Assembly: GCA_900542355.1 (NCBI GenBank)
Contig: UQNE01000020.1
Location: forward strand, 1-31,373
Length of the DNA stretch: 31,373 nucleotides
Reading direction: 5' to 3'
Origin: an uncultured Bacteroidales bacterium
Lineage (GTDB): Bacteria; Bacteroidota; Bacteroidia; Bacteroidales; Paludibacteraceae
This document shows, piece after piece, positions 16,878-25,438 of this stretch. Position numbers and translations under genes: made by a program. Under the pieces are notes generated by a model. That model did no database searches. It was not told the origin of the DNA and saw only the letters and a list, made by a program, of their open reading frames with translations. Position 1 is the first letter of the stretch. Every line of letters begins with the position of its first letter.

Positions 16878-18062
16878 TTATTGTAGGTTGCGGACGATGT
16901 GATCGGCAGCGGTTTTAGCGGCGTACTCAGTGCCGAGCAGCGATTGGATTCGGGCGTACCCGTCTTCTATCTCTTGTCGATAAGGCGCATCGGTCATCAG
17001 TCGATAGAGTTCGTGTTCTACATTCTCTTCCGTGAAACGCGATGCCACCAGTTCTTCTATAATCTGCTTTGGTTTCTCAATAATTTGTTTTCCGTGTTGG
17101 CTGCTGCGTATGTCGTTGTCTGAGAGGATATTAACGAGGGTGAAGTGCGGTATATGGAAGAGTATGGGTCGCAGCAACCATTCGAGCCAGCGGCTGCATG
17201 CGATGTAGTACACCGCCGTTTGGGGGCAGCGTAGCAGTGCGGTTTCCAGTGTGGCAGTGCCTGAGTTGACCACGGCGGCTTTGGCTTTGGCTACGGTGGC
17301 GTAGGTGTCTCGTGTCAGTAGTTCACCTTGCAGGTAGGGCGTGTAGAAACTATCCTCTACGCCGGGTGCTGCCGTTACCGCGATGTGCGGACGCACTCCG
17401 TTTTCCCGGTATAAGCGTTCTGCCACTTGGCGTGCGGCTTGCAGCATCGTCGGCAGGCAGTGGCTTATCTCGCTTCGGCGTGAGCCGGGTAGGAGCGCAA
17501 TGAGGTTCTCTCGCTCTTCGGCAGATGTGGGTAGCGGGTGGGCGTTACACCATTCGCGTATAGTGTCGTTGGTGGGGTTGCCGATATAGGTGCAGCGATA
17601 GTTGTACTTGGCATAGAAAGCGGGTTCAAACGGGAATATACCCAGTATCTCATCGCATAGACGCGCAATCTTATGGACACGCCAAGTCTTCCAAGCCCAA
17701 ATTTTGGGCGGAATATAGTAGTAGATTCGTGTGTCGGGAAAGTGCTTTTTGCAGTAGGCGGCTACCTTGAGGTTGAAACTGGGGTAGTCGGTCAGTATCA
17801 ACGCATCCGGCTGATAATCAAGCAGGTTCTTGTATGCGATATGGAAATTGCGTCGTATCTGCGGCAGGTGTGCCAGTACGGCAAACACCCCCATATACGC
17901 CATCTCGCGGTAGTGCTGTTTGAGTTCGCACCCCGCTGCTTGCATCTTATCGCCCCCCATTCCTGCAAACTCGGCATTGGGGTCTTGCAGTCGTATCTGT
18001 TTGATTAGGTTGGAGGCGTGCAGGTCGCCCGAAGCCTCTCCGGCAATAATGAAGTATCTCAT
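16878..18062 (-). CDS. lpxB: Lipid-A-disaccharide synthase
   Basis: LpxB joins UDP-2,3-diacylglucosamine and 2,3-diacylglucosamine 1-phosphate to form the lipid A disaccharide at the inner face of the inner membrane. The 394-residue product has the family length and its blocks: 'YFIIAGEASGDLHASNLI' at the N-terminus, 'DYPSFNLKVAAYCKK', 'YYIPPKIWAWKTWR', 'GNPTNDTI', 'LLPGSRRSEI' and 'VNSGTATLETALL', the last binding UDP. The frame extends upstream to 18131, but the ATG at 18062 begins the family N-terminus and overlaps the preceding small gene by four bases, so it is the start. Confidence 0.97.
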   Translation of the reverse strand: MRYFIIAGEASGDLHASNLIKQIRLQDPNAEFAGMGGDKMQAAGCELKQHYREMAYMGVFAVLAHLPQIRRNFHIAYKNLLDYQPDALILTDYPSFNLKVAAYCKKHFPDTRIYYYIPPKIWAWKTWRVHKIARLCDEILGIFPFEPAFYAKYNYRCTYIGNPTNDTIREWCNAHPLPTSAEERENLIALLPGSRRSEISHCLPTMLQAARQVAERLYRENGVRPHIAVTAAPGVEDSFYTPYLQGELLTRDTYATVAKAKAAVVNSGTATLETALLRCPQTAVYYIACSRWLEWLLRPILFHIPHFTLVNILSDNDIRSSQHGKQIIEKPKQIIEELVASRFTEENVEHELYRLMTDAPYRQEIEDGYARIQSLLGTEYAAKTAADHIVRNLQ

Positions 18063-18337
18063 ATAGAAACGGCTATCGCAGCGAGGATATAGGGCATCGA
18101 CCCGACGAGCAGACCTTTGCTCAGTTTCCAAGTGTCGGTGGTGTAGAAGACAAAAATCAACGCTAAGTTAGGAAACACGCTGACCAAGAGCAACTTACTC
18201 AGTACTCCGCCTGCTTGAAACTGTAAGGTCTTGAGCGGATACCATAGGTTCATCACATCGATATAGGTCAGTCCGAAAGCCGCCGGGATAATCAGCCCGA
18301 GCAGGATACCAATCCAGTATTTGTCAAAGCGACTCAT
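18059..18337 (-). CDS. Small membrane protein between surE and lpxB
   Basis: A 92-residue protein with three hydrophobic segments ('YWIGILLGLIIPAAFGLTY', 'VLSKLLLVSVFPNLALIFVFY', 'GLLVGSMPYILAAIAVSI'). It overlaps surE at its start by 14 bases and lpxB at its end by four, which supports it as a true translated gene. I do not recognise a function. Its position in a lipid A operon suggests a supporting role in envelope biosynthesis, which is inference. Confidence 0.8.
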   Translation of the reverse strand: MSRFDKYWIGILLGLIIPAAFGLTYIDVMNLWYPLKTLQFQAGGVLSKLLLVSVFPNLALIFVFYTTDTWKLSKGLLVGSMPYILAAIAVSI

Positions 18338-19058
18338 ACGCTGTCAGGTCGATACTTACGGGTTGAATACTGATGAATCCGTGTTCGATAGCCCAGATGT
18401 CGGTATCCTCTTCTTGCGGTTCGTGGTTGATATATTCGCCTATCAGGGTATAGTAGGTATTTCCGTCGGCATCGGTGTGTGCCTCCAGTTCGTCCGCCCA
18501 ATGTCCGTAGCATTGTCGTGCCCAACGGATACCCTGTATCTCGCCTTTGGGTGCGTTCACATTGTAGCACTCGTTGGGCTTAAAACCACGGTCTATCAGT
18601 TGTTTAGCAATGTCGGCAATGTAGGGCTGAAAGCGGCTGAAATCGGCGTCCATAGCGTGGTCGTCGAGCGAGAAGCCGATAGCGGGGATGCCATGCTCGG
18701 TTGCCACAAAGCATGCACCCATCGTACCGGAATAGATGAGGTTGATTGAGCAGTTGTTGCCGTGGTTGATACCGCTGGCCACCAAGTCCACTTTCTTGTT
18801 TTTGAATAGCACATTGGTGGCAAACTTAATGCAGTCGGCGGGTGTACCGTTGGTGGTATAGACCTCTACGCGGTCGGTGCATTCGTTGTCTAACCTATTG
18901 AGATACATAGGTTTAGCCACGCTGATACATGCTGCATTTCCGCTGCGCGGGCCATCGGGTGCGATGACCGTAACATGCCCCAAGCGGCTCATCTCTTCTA
19001 CCAATGCTCGTATGCCTTTCGTTCCCCAACCGTCATCGTTGGTTACTATAATTTCCAT
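18324..19058 (-). CDS. surE: SurE, 5'-nucleotidase
   Basis: SurE is a metal-dependent nucleoside monophosphate phosphatase. The 244-residue product has the metal-binding 'NDDGWGTKGI' at residues 7-16, 'APDGPRSGNA' with the conserved serine, 'NGTPADCIK' and 'SGINHGNNC', all signatures of the active site. It is in the cytoplasm. The gene opens a three-gene unit with the small membrane protein and lpxB. The function links it to nucleotide pool control and stationary-phase survival in other bacteria. Confidence 0.96.
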   Translation of the reverse strand: MEIIVTNDDGWGTKGIRALVEEMSRLGHVTVIAPDGPRSGNAACISVAKPMYLNRLDNECTDRVEVYTTNGTPADCIKFATNVLFKNKKVDLVASGINHGNNCSINLIYSGTMGACFVATEHGIPAIGFSLDDHAMDADFSRFQPYIADIAKQLIDRGFKPNECYNVNAPKGEIQGIRWARQCYGHWADELEAHTDADGNTYYTLIGEYINHEPQEEDTDIWAIEHGFISIQPVSIDLTAYESL

Positions 19059-19119
19059 AGTGTATGGTTTCGTAAATAATATTAATAATCAATTGCCGTT
19101 ACACCTGCTTAGGTCGGCT

Positions 19120-19156
19120 CATGCACTCGACTCACACTCGACTAAGTCGGTGCATG
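19120..19156. terminator. Hairpin between glmM and surE
   Basis: CATGCAC (19120-19126) pairs with GTGCATG (19150-19156); one bulged base separates this from an inner stem CGACT/AGTCG. It lies 34 bp beyond the glmM stop on the minus strand. There is no good T-tract, so it may be a terminator or an mRNA end stabiliser. Confidence 0.5.
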
Positions 19157-19190
19157 GGCGAATGATAAGTCTTGTTAAAAGATAGTGTGA

Positions 19191-20564
19191 TTACCCTTTG
19201 ATGGTCTCAATCACTTTTTGTGCCAGCGCATTAGCCTCTTCGGGTGTGGCTGCCTCCGAATAGACGCGGATGATAGGCTCGGTGTTGCTCTTGCGCAGGT
19301 GTACCCATCCGTCGGCAAAATCGATTTTGACGCCGTCTTTGTCGTTGAGGCGTTCGTTGCGGAAGACCTCTTTCGCATGTGCGAGTACCTTATCTACATC
19401 GATCTCCGGTGTGAGTTCGATACGGTTCTTGGAGATATAGTAGTTGGGGAAAGTCTTTCTCAGTTCGCTTACTTTGCAGCCTTTGTGGGCTAAACTGCTG
19501 AGGAACAGCGCAATACCTACCAGTGCATCCCGTCCGTAGTGGCTCTCGGGGTAGATGACGCCGCCGTTGCCCTCGCCTCCGATAACGGCATGCGTGGCTT
19601 TCATCTCGGTGGTAACATTCACTTCTCCCACTGCCGACGCACTGTATTCACCGCCGTGCGCATGGGTTACATCGCTCAGCGCACGCGTGGACGACATGTT
19701 GCTCACGGTGTTGCCCGGGGTGTGGCTCAGCACATAGTCAGCCACGCTGACCAGCGTATATTCCTCGCCGAACATATCGCCGTTCTCGCAGATGATAGCC
19801 AACCTGTCCACATCGGGATCCACTACAAAACCTACATCGGCTTTACCGCTTTTCATCAGGTCGCTTATATCCGTCAGGTGCTGTGGTAGCGGCTCGGGGT
19901 TGTGCGGGAATCGACCGTTGGGTGTGCAGTTGAGTTCGATGATGTTCTTTACCCCCAAGGCTTTCAAGATAGCGGGGATGGCAATGCCGCCCACCGAGTT
20001 GACACAATCGATGGCTACGGTGAAGTTCTTAGCCGCAATTGCCTCTTTATCAACGAGTTTCAGGCTAAGTACATTCTCTATGTGGTAGGGTAGGTAGTCT
20101 TTTTGAGATATGTGTCCGAGGTCATCTACTTCCGCAAAGGTGAAGTCTTCCGCCTCGGCTATTGCCAGTACGCCTTTGCCCTCGGCATCGTTCAGAAACT
20201 CGCCTTTCTCGTTGAGCAGTTTGAGTGCATTCCACTGTTTGGGGTTGTGGCTGGCAGTCAGGATGATACCTCCTGCTGCTTTCTCGCCTATCACTGCCAA
20301 CTCGGTTGTGGGGGTGCTGGCAAGGCCGATGTTCACTACATCGTAGCCCATACCTACCAGTGTACCGCTTACTATCTGATACACCATCTCGCCCGACAAG
20401 CGAGCATCACGCCCTACGACAATCTTGCGGTTGTAGGGCAACGCTGCACGCCGCTGAGTGGCATACGCCGCTGTGAAACGAACTATATCTACGGGGTCTA
20501 ATCCGTCGCCTACGCGGCCTCCAATCGTACCGCGTATGCCGGAAATACTTTTTACTAAACTCAT
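19191..20564 (-). CDS. glmM: Phosphoglucosamine mutase
   Basis: Member of the alpha-D-phosphohexomutase family, 457 residues. The phosphoserine loop 'TASHNP' is at residues 103-108, metal loop 'DPDVDRL' near 248, sugar-binding 'GGEGNGGVIYP' near 330 and phosphate-binding 'RKSNTEPIIR' near 427. GlmM changes glucosamine 6-phosphate into glucosamine 1-phosphate for UDP-GlcNAc, peptidoglycan and lipopolysaccharide. The GEGNGG form of the sugar loop and its length favour GlmM over phosphomannomutase, but the split between the two is not certain from sequence alone. It follows two lipoprotein genes on the same strand. Confidence 0.87.
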   Translation of the reverse strand: MSLVKSISGIRGTIGGRVGDGLDPVDIVRFTAAYATQRRAALPYNRKIVVGRDARLSGEMVYQIVSGTLVGMGYDVVNIGLASTPTTELAVIGEKAAGGIILTASHNPKQWNALKLLNEKGEFLNDAEGKGVLAIAEAEDFTFAEVDDLGHISQKDYLPYHIENVLSLKLVDKEAIAAKNFTVAIDCVNSVGGIAIPAILKALGVKNIIELNCTPNGRFPHNPEPLPQHLTDISDLMKSGKADVGFVVDPDVDRLAIICENGDMFGEEYTLVSVADYVLSHTPGNTVSNMSSTRALSDVTHAHGGEYSASAVGEVNVTTEMKATHAVIGGEGNGGVIYPESHYGRDALVGIALFLSSLAHKGCKVSELRKTFPNYYISKNRIELTPEIDVDKVLAHAKEVFRNERLNDKDGVKIDFADGWVHLRKSNTEPIIRVYSEAATPEEANALAQKVIETIKG

Positions 20565-20580
20565 ATCTTTATCCTTTATC

Positions 20581-20636
20581 TATTGTCTTTAATCTATTGT
20601 CTATCGTCCATTGTCCATTGTCTATCGTCCATTGTC
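20581..20636 (-). repeat. Eight 7-bp repeats between glmM and the DUF4827 gene
   Basis: On the plus strand the units are TATTGTC, TTTAATC, TATTGTC, TATCGTC, CATTGTC, CATTGTC, TATCGTC and CATTGTC, all with a period of exactly 7. The last unit includes the stop codon of the lipoprotein gene (20635-20637). Confidence 0.85.
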
Positions 20637-21198
20637 ATCTCTTCACTCGGATGTTGAGTATATAGCAGTAGGGTGTAACGGTAGCGAGTGTGTTGTCGGC
20701 GTCGAACCCTTGCTTACTCGGGCAGATGATCACGCACTCCGAGTTGGGATACTTCATCAGTCGTACAGCCTCGTGCCAGCCCGTGCAGGCGTTGGTGTTG
20801 TCGGTAAGGTACTTAAACTCAATGGGATATGCATTGTCCAAAGTACTCCAATAACTCGTGGTGTCTGCATTCTCGGTTAGTGGATAGCGTTTGTAGCGAA
20901 CGATGATTGTCTCGTTGGATACAATAGTGTTGTCGATAGTATCGCCGTCGGCTATTGTGGTGGCAGCACCGCGTTTGTTGAGGTGGAAATACAGGTTGTC
21001 ATAGCCTGCCACTTTGTAGTAGTCTTTCTCGCCCCATACATCGTCTGCGGGCTGTTGGTCTATGATATTCAGTCCGTTACGCGAGATGTAGTTGGCTATC
21101 AGTTGGTCTTCTGCCTTTCGCTTGTCGGAGTAGGTGTTTGAGTTGCAACTCGCCATCAGCACCACCAGTCCGGTGCATAAAAAGAGTATTTTTTTCAT
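20635..21198 (-). CDS. Lipoprotein, DUF4827-like
   Basis: A 187-residue protein with a signal peptide ending in a lipobox ('LVVLMASC', lipidated Cys18). The C-terminal half has 'TGWHEAVRLMKYPNSECVIICPSKQGF', which resembles the FKBP-like DUF4827 proteins of Bacteroidales as I remember them; this assignment is from memory and not tested. The protein would be lipid-anchored in the envelope. It overlaps the next upstream gene by four bases and lies just before glmM on the same strand, so it is part of a unit. The biochemical role is unknown. Confidence 0.75.
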   Translation of the reverse strand: MKKILFLCTGLVVLMASCNSNTYSDKRKAEDQLIANYISRNGLNIIDQQPADDVWGEKDYYKVAGYDNLYFHLNKRGAATTIADGDTIDNTIVSNETIIVRYKRYPLTENADTTSYWSTLDNAYPIEFKYLTDNTNACTGWHEAVRLMKYPNSECVIICPSKQGFDADNTLATVTPYCYILNIRVKR

Positions 21199-21719
21199 CT
21201 TATTTCTATATCAATTTGTACATTGCTATACGGGGGAATATCCTCGTTGCCGTGCATTCCGTAGGCGGAATACCATGGTGCAACCATCACGATATGGTCT
21301 CCGTGGTGCCATTCGTTGCAGGCTACATCCGCACATATCGGCAGTTGGCTACGCCCTATTCGATAGTCTCGTTCCTCGTCAAGCAGGAGTCTGCCATTTA
21401 GGTCTTTTACGCGCAAGTGCATCTGCCATAGTTCGTCGTCTTTAGGGGAGACACCGTCTGTATCGCCGTGTGCGGCTATGCGCATCCATGCATTGGTGAA
21501 TTCCAGTTGGGCATAAGCCTCGTCTTGTGCCTCTACATACCGGAACACCGCCTTATCAGCCTCTTTGGCCATGCGTAGGTTCATCTCCATCAATGCCGCT
21601 TCCACCGTGTCTTCTTGCGGGGGCTGACCGCTTTTGTAGGTAGGGCGTTGCGGACCACGACCTCCACAACCTACCCACAAACAGCATACCAAAATAAGTA
21701 TGTATTGCGCTTTTTTCAT
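21195..21719 (-). CDS. FKBP-like lipoprotein
   Basis: A 174-residue lipoprotein with signal peptide and lipobox ('LWVGC', Cys18). The C-terminal part has the pattern of an FKBP peptidyl-prolyl isomerase or GldI-like protein: 'GDHIVMVAPWYSAYGMHGN' followed by 'PPYSNVQIDIEIR', the last strand of the fold. A role in folding of envelope proteins is likely; gliding motility is not implied by the sequence. It overlaps the DUF4827-like gene by four bases and lies 20 bp after the hybrid regulator gene. Confidence 0.78.
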   Translation of the reverse strand: MKKAQYILILVCCLWVGCGGRGPQRPTYKSGQPPQEDTVEAALMEMNLRMAKEADKAVFRYVEAQDEAYAQLEFTNAWMRIAAHGDTDGVSPKDDELWQMHLRVKDLNGRLLLDEERDYRIGRSQLPICADVACNEWHHGDHIVMVAPWYSAYGMHGNEDIPPYSNVQIDIEIR

Positions 21720-21739
21720 TTTATTGAGATAATGTCTGC

Positions 21740-24700
21740 TTATTGTTTGTCAGCCTCTTCGTTGGCTTTGAGCCGTTCTCGTCGGTACTCCGAAGGTGTT
21801 ACTCCGTAGGTTGCCTTGAAGCACTTCGCAAAGTAGCGTGAGTCGTTCATACCTACCATATAAGTAACCTCGGTGATGTTGTACTGCTTTTGCTCGAGCA
21901 ACTGTGCGGCCCGCTTGATACGCATCTCGCGGATAAACTCCACGGGGCTCAGTCCCGTCAGGCTCTTGAGTTTGTTGAAGAATACGGTGCGTCCCATGCC
22001 CATATCTTCTACCAGTTCGTCAACCGTGAGCGTGTTGTTCTCCATCTGCTTATCCATGATGTCCAGCAGTTTAGCCAAGAAGGTGTCGCTTTGTATGTTT
22101 TCCTCGTTGGCTTTCTGCGGCTCTAATCGCATGAGGCGTTGTCGATAGTTGGCTTCCAGTTGTATGCGCTGGCTGATGAGGTTCTTGACACGCGCACGGA
22201 GATACTCCGGTTCAAAAGGTTTTGTTACATAGTCGTCCGCGCCTTCTTTTATTGCCTCCAAACGGCTTTCTATCGCCGATTTGGCACTCAGCAGAATCAC
22301 GGGGATATGGTTTAAGTCCTGCGAACGCTTGATATGGCTCGTGAGTTCCAAGCCGTCCATGTTGGGCATCATCAGGTCGGTAATCACTATATCGGGCATA
22401 TCTTTCTCTATCGACGCCAGTGCTTCCTTGCCGTCAGAGGCTTTGATGATGCGATACTCATTGCCGAGGATATTGCCGAGGAAGGAACGCATATCTTCGT
22501 TGTCATCCACCACCAGTATCGTGCGTTTGTTGTCTTTGGTATCTATCTCCGCCAGTTTGTTCTCCAGGGTGTCCTTGGTTTGTTCTACCGATTGGGTACT
22601 GCTCTCGTCGTCCACCACCATATCTACCTCGCTGCCGAAGTGCTCTTTTCCGGTGCGGAACATCACCGTGAAGGTAGTGCCTTTTCCTACCTCGCTCTCC
22701 ACCTCGATGTAGCCGTGGTGCAGATCTACGAGTTCTTTTACGAGGTTCATACCGATACCCGTACCCGTGTTGTTGTTCTGTCCGTTCAGTTCGTTATTGC
22801 TTGAGAAGCGTTCAAACAGCACTCCGCGTTTCTCCATCGGGATACCTATACCCTCGTCTTTTACGATTAGGAGTACATACCCGGGTTTCTCATCTACGGT
22901 TACCGTGATGTTCTTGCCTGCGGGTGTGAATTTGAAGGCATTGCTCAGCAGGTTGAATAGTATCGTATCTACCCGGCTTCTATCTACCCATACCGTGCTG
23001 TCGGCGGCTTTCTTTACGACATTTAGGTTGATATGTTTGTCGTAAGCCTCTTTCTTGAAATTAGCGCATGTGTCATCCACGATGTCGCTCAGTAGCGATT
23101 TCTGTACCCTGAGGCGCATCTTCTTGTTTTGTATCTTGCGGAAGTCGAGCAACTGGTTTACCATACGCAGCATACGATGGCTGTTGCTCTGTACTATCTC
23201 TAGTTGGCTGCGTACACTGTTGGATATGCGCTCGGTCTGCAGGATATTCTCCACGGGACCGATGATCAGCGTGAGAGGTGTGCGCAGTTCGTGGCTGATG
23301 TTGGTAAAGAAGCGCAACTTGATGTCGGTTACTTGTTGCTCCACTTGCACCTTGCGTCGCAGGCTCTCGTAAGTCCATACCACATAGCATACCAACGCCA
23401 GCACTACTATCAAGGCAAGGATATATAGGCTTATGGCCCACCAACTTGCCCACATCGGCGTGGCTACTACGATATTGAGTGTTGTCTCGTTGTCGGCGTC
23501 CAAACCTTCACGATTGGTAGAACGCACATGGAAGACATACTTGCCGGGTTTTAGGTTGCTGTAGGTTACTTTGTGCTGGTCGTAGGCGTTTACCCATTCA
23601 TCTGACAGGCCTTCGAGCATGTAGGAGTAGGTGATTTTCTGCGCACCGGTATATTCTAATGCGGCATACTCTATCGTGATATTAGCGTCGTGCTCTATCT
23701 CTATGGTTTTCTCTACGGGTATCGCATGTCCGTCAGCACTGCAATGCACGATGCGCATCGGAGGTGTCGATTGGCTGTGAGTGATCTTGCTCGGGTCGAA
23801 GGTGCAGTAGCCGTTCGAGTAGCCGAAGAGGATACTGCCCGTGCGGGTACGCAACGCCTGCGCCTCGGTAAAATAGGTGTTTTTCGCGCCGTCCAAAGCG
23901 TCGTAGTAGTAGCATTTGCCGCTTTCGATATCCATCTGCGTGATGTCGTTCTCCGAACTGAACCATAGGTTCTTGCCATCACCCGTAATGCTCAATACGA
24001 TGTCTTGCAGCGTTTCTACACGCTTTATCTCGCTCTTGGGGTCTTTGGGGTCAAGTACATTCAATCCTCCGCCGAAGGTGCCGAGCCACAGTTTGTCCTG
24101 ACTGTAGTATAGCGAGCGAATATCATAACTCGATATCATCTCGCTATTCATATTTAGCAGGTTCACTCTGAACAGTCCGGTTGTCGTAGCGCACCAGATG
24201 GTGTTGTCCACCAGTTGCAGGTCTCTTATCTTCAGACCGTTGCCTACCACTTTCGGTTCTTTGAAGCGTTGGTTTTTCTCGTTGTAGCCCACTATGTTCA
24301 GTCCTCCGCCGTAGGTGGCTACATAGAGTGTGCCGTCTCCGCCCTCTACTATATCGTATATATCGGTGCTGCTCGTGGGGATCACTTTGCCGGTTGCGGC
24401 TTGTTGCAGGCCATAGCCCTTGGTGCCGTATAGCAGTCCGTATCGTGTGTCTAAGGCGCAGTAGATACGGCGTTTGTCCTTGATGATTTTCTGTATCTCT
24501 CCGTTTTTCAACTGTACGAACGCTCGCACCTCGCCATTCTCTTTCGGACTCTTGCGCATATCCGTCAGTTCGTATGGCTGCGGCTCCATATTGACGCAAT
24601 CTACGCCGTGATCGTAGGTAGCAATCCACATTTGTCCGTCTTTGTCTATGTAGGCGGTGTGAATCATATTGGTAAGGTGTTCAAACGGGTTGACCAACTC

Positions 24701-25366
24701 ATCTTTATCGTAGTCGTAGTACGACCACCCGCCTCCCGTCGGGTTGACCCATACACGCCCTAAGCAGTCCTCCAGGATAAAGAAGTGCTCCCGCAGTTGT
24801 CCGGCATAGCGGTTGTCGAGTTTGGGAGTAAGGCGTTTCCATTGGTTGTGCCGATAGCGCAATACTCCGTCCATGCCGTCCACGCGCCAGATGACGCCAT
24901 TCTTATCCACGCGCATTGTCTCGTCTTCTTGTGCGATACGCTCCAGCATACCCATCGGCAGACTGTCCGCGCTCTTAGGACTGATGTGTTGGCGGCTCTT
25001 ATCGAGCATATAGTAGTGGCTATCGTTGGTCATCCACCATATCTGCTCTTTCTCGTCTTCGTAGATGATGTCCACACGGTTGTTCACTTTGACTTCCTTA
25101 CCGTCTTCCATCGCCTTGAATACTTGGAAAGTGTAGCCGTCAAAGCGGTTCAGACCGTCCCATGTACCAAACCACATATAGCCTTGCTTGTCTTGCAAGA
25201 TAGCCATTACCGTGTTTTGGCTCATGCCGTCGTCTATCGAATAGTGGTTCACCAGATAGTGCTCCTTGGCGTGTAGCATATTGCCGCACACTATTTGGCA
25301 GAGCAGTAGCATACCCATTATCCACACTTTTGTGTAGCCCGTTACTCCGTTGTGTTTTTCGGTCAT
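21740..25366 (-). CDS. Hybrid two-component system regulator (HTCS)
   Basis: One 1208-residue chain carries a whole signalling path. A signal segment is followed by a large periplasmic sensor of two-bladed propeller repeats (residues about 40-540, e.g. 'DKQGYMWFGTWDGLNRFDGY'), a Y_Y_Y domain (565-635) and one membrane helix (640-665). The cytoplasmic part has a histidine kinase with 'NISHELRTPL' (His692), 'NLLSNAFKFTP' and 'DEGIGIP'; a receiver with 'VVDDNEDM', phospho-acceptor Asp997 and 'VTKPFEP'; and an AraC-type helix-turn-helix (about 1100-1198). All key residues are present. Such regulators usually control glycan-use loci, but no SusC/SusD pair or glycoside hydrolase is in this window. 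The ATG at 25366 is preferred over the TTG six bases upstream. Confidence 0.96.
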   Translation of the reverse strand: MTEKHNGVTGYTKVWIMGMLLLCQIVCGNMLHAKEHYLVNHYSIDDGMSQNTVMAILQDKQGYMWFGTWDGLNRFDGYTFQVFKAMEDGKEVKVNNRVDIIYEDEKEQIWWMTNDSHYYMLDKSRQHISPKSADSLPMGMLERIAQEDETMRVDKNGVIWRVDGMDGVLRYRHNQWKRLTPKLDNRYAGQLREHFFILEDCLGRVWVNPTGGGWSYYDYDKDELVNPFEHLTNMIHTAYIDKDGQMWIATYDHGVDCVNMEPQPYELTDMRKSPKENGEVRAFVQLKNGEIQKIIKDKRRIYCALDTRYGLLYGTKGYGLQQAATGKVIPTSSTDIYDIVEGGDGTLYVATYGGGLNIVGYNEKNQRFKEPKVVGNGLKIRDLQLVDNTIWCATTTGLFRVNLLNMNSEMISSYDIRSLYYSQDKLWLGTFGGGLNVLDPKDPKSEIKRVETLQDIVLSITGDGKNLWFSSENDITQMDIESGKCYYYDALDGAKNTYFTEAQALRTRTGSILFGYSNGYCTFDPSKITHSQSTPPMRIVHCSADGHAIPVEKTIEIEHDANITIEYAALEYTGAQKITYSYMLEGLSDEWVNAYDQHKVTYSNLKPGKYVFHVRSTNREGLDADNETTLNIVVATPMWASWWAISLYILALIVVLALVCYVVWTYESLRRKVQVEQQVTDIKLRFFTNISHELRTPLTLIIGPVENILQTERISNSVRSQLEIVQSNSHRMLRMVNQLLDFRKIQNKKMRLRVQKSLLSDIVDDTCANFKKEAYDKHINLNVVKKAADSTVWVDRSRVDTILFNLLSNAFKFTPAGKNITVTVDEKPGYVLLIVKDEGIGIPMEKRGVLFERFSSNNELNGQNNNTGTGIGMNLVKELVDLHHGYIEVESEVGKGTTFTVMFRTGKEHFGSEVDMVVDDESSTQSVEQTKDTLENKLAEIDTKDNKRTILVVDDNEDMRSFLGNILGNEYRIIKASDGKEALASIEKDMPDIVITDLMMPNMDGLELTSHIKRSQDLNHIPVILLSAKSAIESRLEAIKEGADDYVTKPFEPEYLRARVKNLISQRIQLEANYRQRLMRLEPQKANEENIQSDTFLAKLLDIMDKQMENNTLTVDELVEDMGMGRTVFFNKLKSLTGLSPVEFIREMRIKRAAQLLEQKQYNITEVTYMVGMNDSRYFAKCFKATYGVTPSEYRRERLKANEEADKQ

Positions 25367-25403
25367 AATCAATCAGTTATATATCAATCGGTTATAATCA
25401 ACT

Positions 25404-25438
25404 CATTATGCATTATGCATTCTTCATTATGCATTGCA
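25404..25438 (-). repeat. 7-bp repeats at the rfbA stop codon
   Basis: On the plus strand: CATTATG, CATTATG, CATTCTT, CATTATG, CATTGCA. The array runs into the last codons of rfbA; the stop at 25427-25429 lies inside a unit. Confidence 0.85.

Noticed and set aside
18063..18131. N-terminal extension of lpxB
   Set aside because: The extension lies inside the small membrane protein gene and lacks similarity to LpxB; the ATG at 18062 fits the family.
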